DNA from: Lujinxingia sediminis | GTDB lineage: Bacteria > Myxococcota_A > Bradymonadia > Bradymonadales > Bradymonadaceae | NCBI RefSeq assembly: GCF_004005565.1 | Contig: NZ_SADD01000001.1 | Location: forward strand, 744,001 to 808,000 | Reading direction: 5' to 3' | DNA: 64,000 nucleotides | In this document: in pieces, positions 1 to 8,961 of the stretch | Layout: the number at the start of each line of letters is the position of its first letter | How positions within the stretch are numbered: the first letter of the stretch is position 1 | Notes under the pieces: model-generated | Seen by the model: the letters and a program-made list of their open reading frames with translations, nothing else | Database searches by the model: none | Told to the model about the DNA's origin: nothing | Position numbers and translations under genes: made by a program

Positions 1-214
1 CCACGTCGACGCCGTTGATGTGCACGCTGCCCTCATCGGGAGCGGTGATGCCGGCGACGCAGCCCATCGTCGAGGACTTCCCGGCGCCGTTGGGGCCGAT
101 GAGCGCCACGAACTCACCGGGAGCGATGCTCAGGTCGAGCTGGTTGACGGCGACGAGTCGGCGGTAGCGTTTGGTGAGGTTCTTTAAGACCAGGGCGGGG
201 GATGGGGCGGTCAT
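1..214 (-). CDS. ABC transporter ATP-binding protein (N-terminal part; runs off the window)
   Basis: This is the nucleotide-binding subunit of an ABC transporter. Only the first 71 or so codons are in the window; the gene continues past position 1. The start is the ATG read from 214-212, and it overlaps the stop of the permease gene upstream by four bases (ATGA), so the two are translationally coupled. A Walker A motif, GPNGAGKSST, lies about 45 residues in, in the position usual for the family. The N-terminus (KNLTKRYRRLVAVNQLDLSI) is typical of drug- or polysaccharide-exporter type ATPases. Together with the permease it probably forms an exporter; the substrate cannot be told from the sequence. 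Confidence 0.93.
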   Translation of the reverse strand, partial: MTAPSPALVLKNLTKRYRRLVAVNQLDLSIAPGEFVALIGPNGAGKSSTMGCVAGITAPDEGSVHINGVDV

Positions 215-1722
215 GAGGAGCTCCGGCCAGGGGCGGCAGTTGAAGGGACGAAGAGGGCAGTGGCGATGAGGAGCAGGCTGACCCCAAGCGCGGCGGGAAG
301 TGAAAGGCCGGCCAGCGCGGCGATGAGTAGTGCGACGCCGGCGGGCAGCCAGCGCTCCCGGGTGTGTGTTTGAGGAAGCAGGCGTAGCGCTGAGGCAAGC
401 CCCGTGGCGAGCGCGAGCGAAGCGAGCGCGACGATCCAGGCGCCGGGCTCGGTGCGCCACACGCCGTTGATAAGCGCGACCAGCAGCGCGAACGGAAGCG
501 CCAGGAAAAAGACTTCACGTACTGCGAGGCGAAATATGGCGTTGTCCACGTCGACCGGAGCAAGCGGGAGCGCGGTCGGGCTTTGGAGGCGCTCTGCCTG
601 GCGGGAGACGCGCAGCCAGGGGTTGATGATCAACGCGAGCATCAACATCGGTGTGATCGCCACGGCCCAGCTCGGGCGCGCCGCAGCGTCGATGGCGGCC
701 AGCCCAATCGCCGCGAGCACCAGGACCACCGCATATCCCACGCGGCCAGCGGCCAGGCGGCGGTCGCCGTCAAGCACAAGCGCACGGTATGCCAGCGCCG
801 CACCGCGGCTCAGGCCTTGCTCCAGGCGTTGTGGAGTCTCAAAGGAGGAGCGCTGGTAATCCATCACCGCCTGAAACTCCGCGCTGTCGGCCTCGCGGAA
901 GCGGGCTGCCATCGCGTGGTAATGCTGCGCAAACGTACGCCAGGAGGTCACGATCGCCACAAGCCACGCCGCAGCGAGAAGGGCGCTGCCGATCAAAAAA
1001 GGCTCACTGAGGCGCTCCAGACGCAGCGGCTCACCGAGAAGCAACTTCCAGAAGAGCGCGGCGATCACCACCGCTGCCAGCCCCACCCCTGGGGCGTAGA
1101 GAAAGATCTGGCCGCTGCCCCCGTAAACGTCGCCGCCGAGCTTGACCCCGCCGCCCGAGGGTGCGCCATCGGGGACCAGCTGCCTTCCGGCCAGCACCAT
1201 CGCACACATCGAGAGGCCCGCGCCCAACCACAACGCCCCAAAGAGCATGGCGATCGCCGCCAGCGCCGCGCCCGCGCCGTTCTTCCAGAAAAGCGGCACA
1301 AAAAGCAGGCTGGCCCCTGCCGCGCTCAAGGTCGCTTCGGTGAGTGTGGAGAGCGTACGGTCCACAAAAAACGCCGAGGGACGAATCGGCAGGGGCTGCA
1401 ACGCCAGCGCATCGCTGCGCCGAAAGAGCAGCTCCATCACCCGGAAGTTGAGCACGGCCGCCAGCAGCGCGCTCAGCCAGAAGGCTGCCTCCAGCGCGTT
1501 CTGGCCGGGCGGCAGCCGACCGGCATCGACGCCCTGGCTGGTCGCCAGCGCCTCGGGAGGGGCCAGAAGATCGGGAGCGAGAAGATGGCCCGCACCCAGG
1601 AGTGCGATCACTCCCAGCGCGCTCATCAACAGGGTGAGCGGACGGTTGGAAGGGCGCGAAGCGGCACGGTTTCGCCACTGCTGGCCCCGCAGCGCGAGCA
1701 CGCGCCAGAGGTTGGCATTCAC
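211..1722 (-). CDS. ABC transporter permease, multi-pass membrane protein
   Basis: This 503-residue protein is dominated by hydrophobic segments. They appear as clusters around residues 30-60, 75-100, 130-190, 210-260 and 330-490, so roughly ten or more membrane helices. It overlaps the start of the ABC ATPase by four bases and is therefore its likely membrane partner. The start is a GTG at 1722. I see no good Shine-Dalgarno in front of it; the upstream stretch is relatively AT-rich, so a leaderless or weakly initiated message is possible. The sequence does not place it in a named exporter family, and the substrate is unknown. Confidence 0.85.
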   Translation of the reverse strand: MNANLWRVLALRGQQWRNRAASRPSNRPLTLLMSALGVIALLGAGHLLAPDLLAPPEALATSQGVDAGRLPPGQNALEAAFWLSALLAAVLNFRVMELLFRRSDALALQPLPIRPSAFFVDRTLSTLTEATLSAAGASLLFVPLFWKNGAGAALAAIAMLFGALWLGAGLSMCAMVLAGRQLVPDGAPSGGGVKLGGDVYGGSGQIFLYAPGVGLAAVVIAALFWKLLLGEPLRLERLSEPFLIGSALLAAAWLVAIVTSWRTFAQHYHAMAARFREADSAEFQAVMDYQRSSFETPQRLEQGLSRGAALAYRALVLDGDRRLAAGRVGYAVVLVLAAIGLAAIDAAARPSWAVAITPMLMLALIINPWLRVSRQAERLQSPTALPLAPVDVDNAIFRLAVREVFFLALPFALLVALINGVWRTEPGAWIVALASLALATGLASALRLLPQTHTRERWLPAGVALLIAALAGLSLPAALGVSLLLIATALFVPSTAAPGRSSS

Positions 1723-1778
1723 AATTCAATCAGCCTGAAAAAAGTTCAACGTCGGGGGCAATCTGGCGAGCGAACGCC

Positions 1779-2168
1779 TTATTCGGTACCATGGTCGGGC
1801 GATGTTGGCTCGGAGAGCTCCGGCACGTTAAGCGGGACGGCGGCTGCGCTTTGATCGCCGCGCGAACCGTGATAGACGGGGCTGGGCGAGCCCTGGCGTT
1901 CCAGCACGGAGCTGACTTCGCGGTGGATGTTGCGGAGGCGTATCTCCACAGTCGGCGCCAGTGGGCTGGCCGGGTAGCGTTTCAAAAACGCCTCGTAACC
2001 CGAGAGCGCCTCACCGTAGTTTCCCCCGCGATAATGGACCTCGGCCGCCTCAAAGAGCTCGGTCTCGGTGGCCTCCGGCTCGGAGCAGGCCATCATCGCC
2101 AGCATACTTACCACCAGCAACGCTCCTAACCGTGCGCGCGCTCGGCGCGCCATCCCTGGAATACTCAT
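1779..2168 (-). CDS. Small TPR-like lipoprotein
   Basis: This is a predicted lipoprotein of about 129 residues. It has a positively charged N-terminus, a hydrophobic stretch and a lipobox ending in MMAC, with lipidation predicted near Cys28. The segment after it (AAEVHYRGGNYGEALSGYEA) is a TPR-like helix pair of the kind found in BamD/YbgF-type envelope proteins. The C-terminal third is proline-, serine- and glutamate-rich and probably disordered. The ATG at 2168-2166 overlaps by two bases the divergently oriented era start at 2167. Starting instead at the in-frame ATG at 2153 would still leave a full signal peptide, so the true start is uncertain. The specific function is unknown. Confidence 0.75.
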   Translation of the reverse strand: MSIPGMARRARARLGALLVVSMLAMMACSEPEATETELFEAAEVHYRGGNYGEALSGYEAFLKRYPASPLAPTVEIRLRNIHREVSSVLERQGSPSPVYHGSRGDQSAAAVPLNVPELSEPTSPDHGTE

Positions 2169-3111
2169 GTCGGACTCCACACCCCTTGAACTGCCCGCCG
2201 GATTTGTCGCTCTGGTGGGTCAGCCCAACGTGGGCAAATCTACGCTGATGAACGCCGTGCTCGGCGTCAAGGTGGCGATTGCCACCTCCAAACCCCAGAC
2301 CACGCGCAACCGTATCTTAGGGGTGCAGACCCTAAGTGGAAAGGGCCAGCTCTGCTTTGTGGACACCCCCGGCATCCACCAGGGCCCCAAGCGCCTTAAC
2401 CGCGTGATGAACGAGGTCGCCCTTCAGAGCCTTCGCGAAGTGGATGTGGTCTGCCATATGGTCGACGCCGCCGCGCTCTCCGGCTGGCAGCGCCGTACCG
2501 GCCAGCAGGGACTACCGCCGGAGGAGCGCTACGTTATTGAGCGACTCTCGCAGGCCGAGGTCCCCGCGCTGCTCGTGCTCAACAAGATCGATCAGATCAA
2601 AGATAAGAACCTCCTTCTTCCCATGATCGACGCGCTCACGGAGCGCACCGATTACGCCGCCGTCGTGCCCCTCAGTGCGCTGACCGGGGAGCAGCTTGAC
2701 GCCTTCGTCGAGACGGTGCTGGAGCATCTTCCCCACCAGGGGCTGCTCTTCCCGGAGGATATGCTCACCGACCAGGCCGAGCGTTTCCTGGCGGCAGAGT
2801 TTGTGCGCGAGCAGGTCATGCTGCAGACCCGCAAAGAGATTCCCTACAGTGTGGCGGTCGAGGTCGAGCATTTTAATGAAGATGAGCAGCGTGACTTGCT
2901 CGAGATCTCGGCGGTGATTCATGTCGAGCGTGACAGCCAGAAGGGCATCGTCATCGGGCAGGGGGGCCAGCGCATCAAAGCCATCGGCCAGGCCGCGCGG
3001 GCCGAGCTGGAGCGCTTCTTCGGCCGCCAGGTCTTTCTGGAGACCTTTGTGCGGGTTGAGCCCCAGTGGAGTGAGAAATCGCGCCACCTGCACCGATTTG
3101 GTTACGAATAA
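2167..3111 (+). CDS. era: GTPase Era
   Basis: Era is an essential GTPase that binds the 3' end of 16S rRNA and checks small-subunit assembly. This copy is 314 residues. The N-terminal G domain has G1 GQPNVGKS at residues 18-25, the switch segment KPQTTRNRI, the G3 motif DTPG and the G4 motif NKID. The C-terminal KH domain has the GQGG loop followed by a conserved helix and ends EPQWSEK, as usual for Era. The open frame extends upstream to 2068, but residues before MSDSTP do not resemble Era, so I start at 2167. This puts the start codon two bases into the oppositely oriented lipoprotein start. Der follows 77 bp downstream. Confidence 0.97.
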   Translation: MSDSTPLELPAGFVALVGQPNVGKSTLMNAVLGVKVAIATSKPQTTRNRILGVQTLSGKGQLCFVDTPGIHQGPKRLNRVMNEVALQSLREVDVVCHMVDAAALSGWQRRTGQQGLPPEERYVIERLSQAEVPALLVLNKIDQIKDKNLLLPMIDALTERTDYAAVVPLSALTGEQLDAFVETVLEHLPHQGLLFPEDMLTDQAERFLAAEFVREQVMLQTRKEIPYSVAVEVEHFNEDEQRDLLEISAVIHVERDSQKGIVIGQGGQRIKAIGQAARAELERFFGRQVFLETFVRVEPQWSEKSRHLHRFGYE

Positions 3112-3188
3112 AGAAAAGAGCATCACCTCCGAAGTTCAACAGGGCCGCGCGAATTGCGCCGCCGCACCATGCAAGTGACGAAACTACC

Positions 3189-4511
3189 ATGGCCTTTATG
3201 ATCGCCATCGTCGGCCGCCCCAATGTGGGGAAGAGCCGCCTTTTTAACCGCCTGATCGAGTCGCAGACCGCGATCGTGCACGACTTTGAGGGCGTGACCC
3301 GCGACCGCCAGTACGGCGACGGGGAGTGGTTCGGTCGCCCCTTCACTGTGGTCGACACCGGGGGCTTTGTGCCTCGCTCCGAAGATCCGATGCTTGTGCA
3401 GATGCGCCATCAGGCGCAGCTCGCGGTCGATGAGGCCGACGCCATCGTCTTTGTGGTCGATGGTCGCGCCGGGTTGGCCGGAGCCGACCAGGAGATCTTT
3501 GAGCTGCTGCGCACCACCGACAAACCGGTGTATCTGGCGGTCAACAAGATCGATACCTGGACGGGACAGGAGCAGTACCTGGCCGACTTCTACCAGCTCG
3601 GTGTGCCGCTTTATTCGCTCAGTGCGGAGCACGGTATCGGCCTCGACCCGCTGATGGACGATGTCATGGAGCACGCGCCCAAAGGCGAAGTCCTTCAAGA
3701 CGAGCCCTTCGCGCGCATCGCGGTGGTGGGTAAGCCGAATGCCGGAAAATCCAGCACGATCAACGCCTTGCTGGGCGAAGATCGTTTGCTTACCAGCGAT
3801 GTGGCTGGCACCACGCGCGACGCCATCGACACCAGGGTGCGCGTCGAAGGCAAAGAGTACCTGGTCATCGACACCGCCGGGCTTCGTCGCAAGCGCAGCA
3901 TCAGCCAGCGCCTCGAGGAGTTCTCCGTGGTTCAGGCGATCCGAAGCATCGACCGCGCCGACGTGGCGCTGCTGGTGCTCGACGCCACCCAGCCCATCTC
4001 CACCCAGGACAAGAAGATCGCCTCGGTGGTGCAGAACCGCGGGCGCGGTTGCGTGATCCTCGTCAACAAATGGGATCTCGTCGAGAAAGACACCAACACC
4101 GCCGGCGAGTATGTGAAGTCGCTACGGCAAGAGCTGCAATTTGTGGATTATGCGCCGGTGATCTTTGTCTCGGCGTTGACCGGCCAGCGCGTGCACAAGA
4201 TTCTCGGTGCGGTCGACACCGTTTTTGAGCAGTACACCCGCCGCGTGCAGACCTCCGAGCTCAACCGCTTCCTCGAAGGGGCGGTGGCCCGGCACTCGCC
4301 GCCGATGCACGGCAACCGCCGCGCGAAGTTTTTCTACATCTCGCAGGTCGCCACTCGCCCACCGACCTTTATGTTCTCGGTCAACTACGTCGACGCGGTG
4401 GCTCCTTCCTATCGGAAGTATCTGGAGAATCAGCTGCGCGAGGCCTACACCTTTGAGGGCGTGCCTCTGCGAACGGTGCTGCGCCCACGTCAGCAGCGCG
4501 AACGCGATTAA
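3189..4511 (+). CDS. der: GTPase Der (EngA), tandem G domains
   Basis: Der is a double-GTPase needed for 50S ribosomal subunit assembly. The 440-residue length is normal. The first G domain has GRPNVGKS at residues 9-16, DTGG near 56-59 and NKID at 119-122. The second has GKPNAGKS at 181-188, DTAG and NKWD. The C-terminal KH-like domain ends in a basic tail. The ATG at 3189 is used here; a second in-frame ATG three codons later is also possible. The ribosome-binding site is weak. Its position just after era, on the same strand, suggests a ribosome-biogenesis transcription unit. Confidence 0.97.
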   Translation: MAFMIAIVGRPNVGKSRLFNRLIESQTAIVHDFEGVTRDRQYGDGEWFGRPFTVVDTGGFVPRSEDPMLVQMRHQAQLAVDEADAIVFVVDGRAGLAGADQEIFELLRTTDKPVYLAVNKIDTWTGQEQYLADFYQLGVPLYSLSAEHGIGLDPLMDDVMEHAPKGEVLQDEPFARIAVVGKPNAGKSSTINALLGEDRLLTSDVAGTTRDAIDTRVRVEGKEYLVIDTAGLRRKRSISQRLEEFSVVQAIRSIDRADVALLVLDATQPISTQDKKIASVVQNRGRGCVILVNKWDLVEKDTNTAGEYVKSLRQELQFVDYAPVIFVSALTGQRVHKILGAVDTVFEQYTRRVQTSELNRFLEGAVARHSPPMHGNRRAKFFYISQVATRPPTFMFSVNYVDAVAPSYRKYLENQLREAYTFEGVPLRTVLRPRQQRERD

Positions 4512-4538
4512 GTGACTTGAGGCCACGGGAGTGGGGCA

Positions 4539-7500
4539 GTGTCCAGGATCATCTGCTCAGAGTTCGAGCTGGTCGCACCCATCGGCAAGGGGGGGATGGG
4601 CCAGGTATGGGAGGGGCGCCACCTGGCCAGCAGGGTGGATGTGGCCGTCAAGATCTTGCACCCGGAGGTGGTCACCGACGATGAGTACCGTCGAACCTTT
4701 GAGGCGGAGCTTCGGGCCGTCGCCGCGCTGGATCATCCCCATATCGTCACGCTGCTTGATTACGGGACGATTGAGACATCGACGGCACGTCAGTCGGGAG
4801 GGGCGCTCGTAGAGGGATGCCCCTATCTGGTGATGGAGTACGGGCGAGGTGGGGCGTTGATCGATCACCTCCATCATATGGAGTGGCCCGAGCTCAAAGC
4901 GCTGCTTTTGCAGATGCTCGATGCTCTGGCCCACGCCCACGCCCGGGGGCTGATTCACCGCGACCTCAAACCCGAAAACGTGCTGGTCGGATGCGGGCCC
5001 GACTGGTCCATGAAGTTAACCGACTTCGGGCTGGTGCACGTCGACTCGACCTTTGATGACGAAGGCAAGGTCGGCAAGGTCTGGGGCACCCCTCAGTACA
5101 TGGCACCCGAGCAGCTTCGTGGCTACTGGCGGGACTACGGGCCCTGGACCGACCTCTACGGTCTGGGGTGCATGGCGTACGAACTTGTCTGTGGGGGCTG
5201 GCCTTTTGTGGCGAACGCGCCCTGGCAGATCGCGGCGAAGCATCTTCGAGAGCCGGTACCTGAGCTCAAACCCCGCTTTGAGGTTCCCCGGGGGCTTCAG
5301 GCCTGGGTGGAGAAGATGATGGCCAAGCGCACCTGCGAGCGTTTTCAGCGCGCGGCGGACGCGGCCTGGGCGCTTGCCAGCCTGACCTTGCCCGGAGAGC
5401 GTGTGGCGAGCGGGCCGCTCTTTGCGCAAGACCTCAGCTGGAACGAGCTCAACAGTGAGGTCAACGACAACGCGTGGGCCTCGCAGACCACGATGCTTTT
5501 GCCACAGCTGCATGCCGGTGAGACGCGGCGTTCCTCCACGGCCTCGCTCAACGTCGGGGACTGGGGCGATGCGAACGATCGTGGATCGCGCTGTGATGCA
5601 CCCGATGCGATCGGACCGCCTCTGCCCCTGAGCTGGCGCCGGGGGCAGGATGTCGCGATCTCCAATGAGCTTATCGGGATCAGCCTGGGGTTGTTCGGGT
5701 TGCGAGCTATTCCCCTGGTTGATCGCGAGGAAGAACGCGACAAGCTCTGGAGCTTGTTGCACACCGTACACCACACTCGCCGCGCTCAGATGGTGCTTAT
5801 TGAAGGGGCTGCAGGCACAGGAAAGTCGCAGCTGGCGAGGTGGTTTTGCGAGCGGGCGGAGGAGATCGGGGGGGCGGTGGCGCTGGAGGCCTGGCATGGC
5901 CCGGTGCAGGGGCCCCGAGACGGCATCGCCCAGATGCTCTCCCGTCACCTGGGCTGCGTCCATCTTCCGCTGGAAGATGCTTTGACTCGGCTCGAACGCC
6001 TCGGTGAGCCCCTGGGAATCCATGATTCGCATATGCTCAAAGGTCTGGCACAGATCGCAGCCGCACCCGACCGGGATGAGCAGGGGCAACGTGCGAGTTC
6101 GATGCGGATGGCCACCCAGAGCGATCGTTTCTCGGTGATGTACCATTACCTCAAGCGTCTCGCTGCGCGACGTCCGGTAGTCATGTGGCTCGACGATGTT
6201 GCCTGGGGCGCGGAGGCCATCGAACTCACCGCCTACATCGCGCAGATGCAGGAGCGCGATCCCGCTGCGATCCTCACTGTGATGACGGTGCGGTCTGAGG
6301 CCCTCGATGATCGTGAGTTCGAGCGTGAGCGGCTTGCCACACTCGAAGCGCAGGGCTTGATGAGGCTGCGGCTTGCCTCGCTGCCTGATGAGGATAGCGA
6401 AGCGCTTGTGCGTACATTGTTGCGCCTTGATCATGGGTTGGCTGAACACGTGCTCAAACGCGTGGGCGGTGTGCCGCTTTTTGCCGTTCAGCTGGTCGAA
6501 GACTGGGTTGCACGGGGCAAGCTGGTGATGGGAGGCGATGGCTTTGTGCTTCGACCGGGCGCGGATAGTGCGATCCCCGACGATATCTACGCGCTCTGGG
6601 ATGAACGCGTTCGAGCGTTCGTCGGAGCGTCCGGAGACGCGGAGATGCAGCAGCTTGAGGTCGCCGCCACCCTGGGAGTTGTCGTTGAGCTTGCAGAGCT
6701 CCGAGCGGTCTGCCAGCGCGCTGGCCTGGCGCCCCCCGAGGCCCTGGGACCACGCCTCATTGATGCGAGCCTGGCACATCGCCATGACCAGGGCTGGCGT
6801 TTCGCTCACGGTCTTCTTCAAGAGAGTTTGGAGCGCTCCGCACGCGAGGCTGGCCGCTGGGCCCGGTGGAATCAGGCCGCCGCCGATGTCCTTGAGCAAC
6901 GCTACGCGTTGAGCTCGCCCGGGGTCGCCGAACGCGTCGTCTGGCATTGGGTGGAAGGGCGCTGCTCCGACCGCGCGCTTACGCCACTTCGTGTGGCCAT
7001 CGCCCAGGCCATCCAACGCAGTGAATATGTCCACGCCGAGGAACTCATTGTCTGGCGAGAGGGGCTGGCTGAAGAGTTAGAGGAGCGCACCGGCCAGCGC
7101 GCCGCACTGCAGTGCGCCGTCGATCGCGCATGGCTCGCTGCTTCCCGCGCAAATTACGGGCTCTGCCGTGCGCTGGCTGAGACCGCCCAACGCCAGGCTG
7201 CCGCACTTGGGTTTATCGGCGTGGCAGCCGAGGCCGCCAGCTGGGCCGGCGTTGCCGCCCGCCACGCTGGAGAACTGGAGCGCGCGCAACGACTTTTCAA
7301 GCAGGCCCGCGACGTCTTCAAGGCGCGCTCGGCATCCCGCGACCTCGCCCGTGTTGAGTTGGAAGGCGGGCGAGTCGCCGAACTCAGCGGGGACCTCGAC
7401 GCTGCACACCGCCGCCTGAAGCGTGCTCGTGACGCCTACGCCCGATTGGGCGACGCGTACGGACAGGCACGGGCGCTCAACGCCCTGGGTGATGTTGCAC

Positions 7501-8096
7501 GCAAGGCCGGAGATGTCGAAGCCTCCCGCAGCGCTACCGTGGAGGCGATGGCCCTTTTTGAGAGCATTGGCAATATCAGCGGCGTCGCCGATTGCCTTAA
7601 CGACCTGGCCGAACGCAGTCGTCTTCGAGGGAACGTCGAGCTCGCTCGTGAACGTGCTGAGAAGGCCCTCAAACTCTATGAGGCCCTCGGCTCCCAGGAG
7701 GCCAACACGGTGCGCTTAAATCTCGCGCTGATTGCGCTTCAGAGTGGTGATGCATTGCGCGCCTTGCATCTCTGTGCCCCGCTCGACGATGCTTTTGATC
7801 GCGCTGCTCAGGCAGCCCCCCGCGCGCAGGTCCTGGCAACCACTCTTGCCGCCCAGGCCCGCCTCGGCCGCTGGCGTGACGTCATGGCCACCCTCACCAC
7901 GCGTGCGCCATCGTTGCGCGGGACCTCCATGCAGATGTTCTCTGTCCAGGAGCTGCTGCGCGAGACCATGGATGTTGCCAGCGCACAGGGTGAGACCGAA
8001 GTTGTTTTGGCGCTGCGTAAGTGGGTTCGCGATCTTCCTGATGAAGCCGCCGGACTTTCCGGGGTGTCGAGTTGGGTGAGCGACGAGTCGTCATGA
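4539..8096 (+). CDS. Ser/Thr protein kinase fused to AAA-type NTPase and TPR region
   Basis: This 1,185-residue signalling protein starts with GTG at 4539, with GGGAG a few bases upstream. Residues 8-285 form a Hanks-type kinase: glycine loop GKGGMG at 16-21, Lys38 in the VAVK motif, HRDLKPEN at 140-147, DFG at 162-164 and APE near 189-191. All catalytic residues are intact. After a linker of about 120 residues comes an NTPase module with Walker A GAAGTGKS at 423-430 and Walker B ending LDD near 551-553, as in MalT/LuxR-type STAND regulators. From about residue 840 onward alpha-helical TPR-like repeats dominate. I see no membrane segment, so it is probably cytoplasmic. It overlaps the next gene by four bases. 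Confidence 0.92.
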   Translation: MSRIICSEFELVAPIGKGGMGQVWEGRHLASRVDVAVKILHPEVVTDDEYRRTFEAELRAVAALDHPHIVTLLDYGTIETSTARQSGGALVEGCPYLVMEYGRGGALIDHLHHMEWPELKALLLQMLDALAHAHARGLIHRDLKPENVLVGCGPDWSMKLTDFGLVHVDSTFDDEGKVGKVWGTPQYMAPEQLRGYWRDYGPWTDLYGLGCMAYELVCGGWPFVANAPWQIAAKHLREPVPELKPRFEVPRGLQAWVEKMMAKRTCERFQRAADAAWALASLTLPGERVASGPLFAQDLSWNELNSEVNDNAWASQTTMLLPQLHAGETRRSSTASLNVGDWGDANDRGSRCDAPDAIGPPLPLSWRRGQDVAISNELIGISLGLFGLRAIPLVDREEERDKLWSLLHTVHHTRRAQMVLIEGAAGTGKSQLARWFCERAEEIGGAVALEAWHGPVQGPRDGIAQMLSRHLGCVHLPLEDALTRLERLGEPLGIHDSHMLKGLAQIAAAPDRDEQGQRASSMRMATQSDRFSVMYHYLKRLAARRPVVMWLDDVAWGAEAIELTAYIAQMQERDPAAILTVMTVRSEALDDREFERERLATLEAQGLMRLRLASLPDEDSEALVRTLLRLDHGLAEHVLKRVGGVPLFAVQLVEDWVARGKLVMGGDGFVLRPGADSAIPDDIYALWDERVRAFVGASGDAEMQQLEVAATLGVVVELAELRAVCQRAGLAPPEALGPRLIDASLAHRHDQGWRFAHGLLQESLERSAREAGRWARWNQAAADVLEQRYALSSPGVAERVVWHWVEGRCSDRALTPLRVAIAQAIQRSEYVHAEELIVWREGLAEELEERTGQRAALQCAVDRAWLAASRANYGLCRALAETAQRQAAALGFIGVAAEAASWAGVAARHAGELERAQRLFKQARDVFKARSASRDLARVELEGGRVAELSGDLDAAHRRLKRARDAYARLGDAYGQARALNALGDVARKAGDVEASRSATVEAMALFESIGNISGVADCLNDLAERSRLRGNVELARERAEKALKLYEALGSQEANTVRLNLALIALQSGDALRALHLCAPLDDAFDRAAQAAPRAQVLATTLAAQARLGRWRDVMATLTTRAPSLRGTSMQMFSVQELLRETMDVASAQGETEVVLALRKWVRDLPDEAAGLSGVSSWVSDESS

Positions 8097-8938
8097 ATCC
8101 CCAGGGAGACTATTATCAGGAACTCTCGTCGGCCGCAGAGCCGGCGCAACGTGCTGGCTGGCGCCATCGACTGGAGCAGTGGTTGCGTTTTGAACTGGCC
8201 ACCGCCGCGCTCCGACCGCACCCCGGCGACCACCTCGTCGATCTGGGATGCGGCCCGGCGGCTCTCGCCGCCTACCTTCAACCGCATCCGGTCCGATACC
8301 TGGGCGTTGAGCGTCACCCGGCGCTGGTTGAACTCGCCCGCCAGACCCTCGCCACATTGACCTCCGACGCCTCGCTCCTGGACGCCGATCTTTTCAGCTC
8401 GCGCGTCGACGATGCCGGACCCTTCACGTTGGCCATCGCCATCGGCGCGCTGGTCGATGGCCGCGCGGCGACCCCCGCGGAGCGGGCTCGCCGCGCCTCC
8501 AGGCACGTGCAACGGGTGTTGGCGCTGGCCGGGCAGGGCGCTGTGCTCTTTGTTCTCGACCAGGCCGCGCTCGACGCTGACCCGATCCGCAGCCTTGAGC
8601 CGGCGTTGCTCGGCATGTACGAGCACGAGCTTCGTGCCATCGCCACCGAGAAGAGCTGGCACATGGCTCTCTCTCAACCCATCGCCGGGGAGTGGATGAT
8701 TGCTGCTGGCGAGCGCGCAGAAAACTTCGATGCCCTCGCGGCGCGCGCGGCTTGCGTCGAGCGCGTACTTGAGCGCTGGCAGCAGGCCGGAGGCCACGAC
8801 CGGGCGGACCATACCTGGCTGTGGTGGGTGGCCGGTGAGCAGAAACGTGCGCTCGACACCTTTGCCCGGGTGCCGCAGAACCATCCCCGCCACGCGTTAC
8901 TCAAAGCGCGCCTCGAGCTGATGGACGGTGAGTTGTGA
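8093..8938 (+). CDS. Class I SAM-dependent methyltransferase
   Basis: A 281-residue protein beginning with ATG at 8093, overlapping the kinase stop codon (ATGA). A Rossmann-type SAM-binding motif, VDLGCGPAA, lies at residues 49-57, followed by an acidic residue at the end of the next strand (GVERHP), as expected for class I methyltransferases. A helical C-terminal part of about 80 residues follows. The target could be a protein, RNA or small molecule; nothing in the sequence decides it. The coupling suggests that its amount, and possibly its role, is tied to the upstream kinase. An upstream in-frame GTG at 8072 is a less likely start. Confidence 0.85.
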   Translation: MNPQGDYYQELSSAAEPAQRAGWRHRLEQWLRFELATAALRPHPGDHLVDLGCGPAALAAYLQPHPVRYLGVERHPALVELARQTLATLTSDASLLDADLFSSRVDDAGPFTLAIAIGALVDGRAATPAERARRASRHVQRVLALAGQGAVLFVLDQAALDADPIRSLEPALLGMYEHELRAIATEKSWHMALSQPIAGEWMIAAGERAENFDALAARAACVERVLERWQQAGGHDRADHTWLWWVAGEQKRALDTFARVPQNHPRHALLKARLELMDGEL

Positions 8939-8961
8939 CCGTTGATTAAATACGGCCGACG

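Noticed and set aside
2068-2166. Upstream extension of Era by 33 codons
   Set aside because: Not conserved in the family and antisense to the lipoprotein signal peptide.
5016-7034. Long antisense open frame inside the kinase-NTPase gene
   Set aside because: Same cause: a shadow of a real gene. The translation has no coherent motif and no ribosome-binding site.
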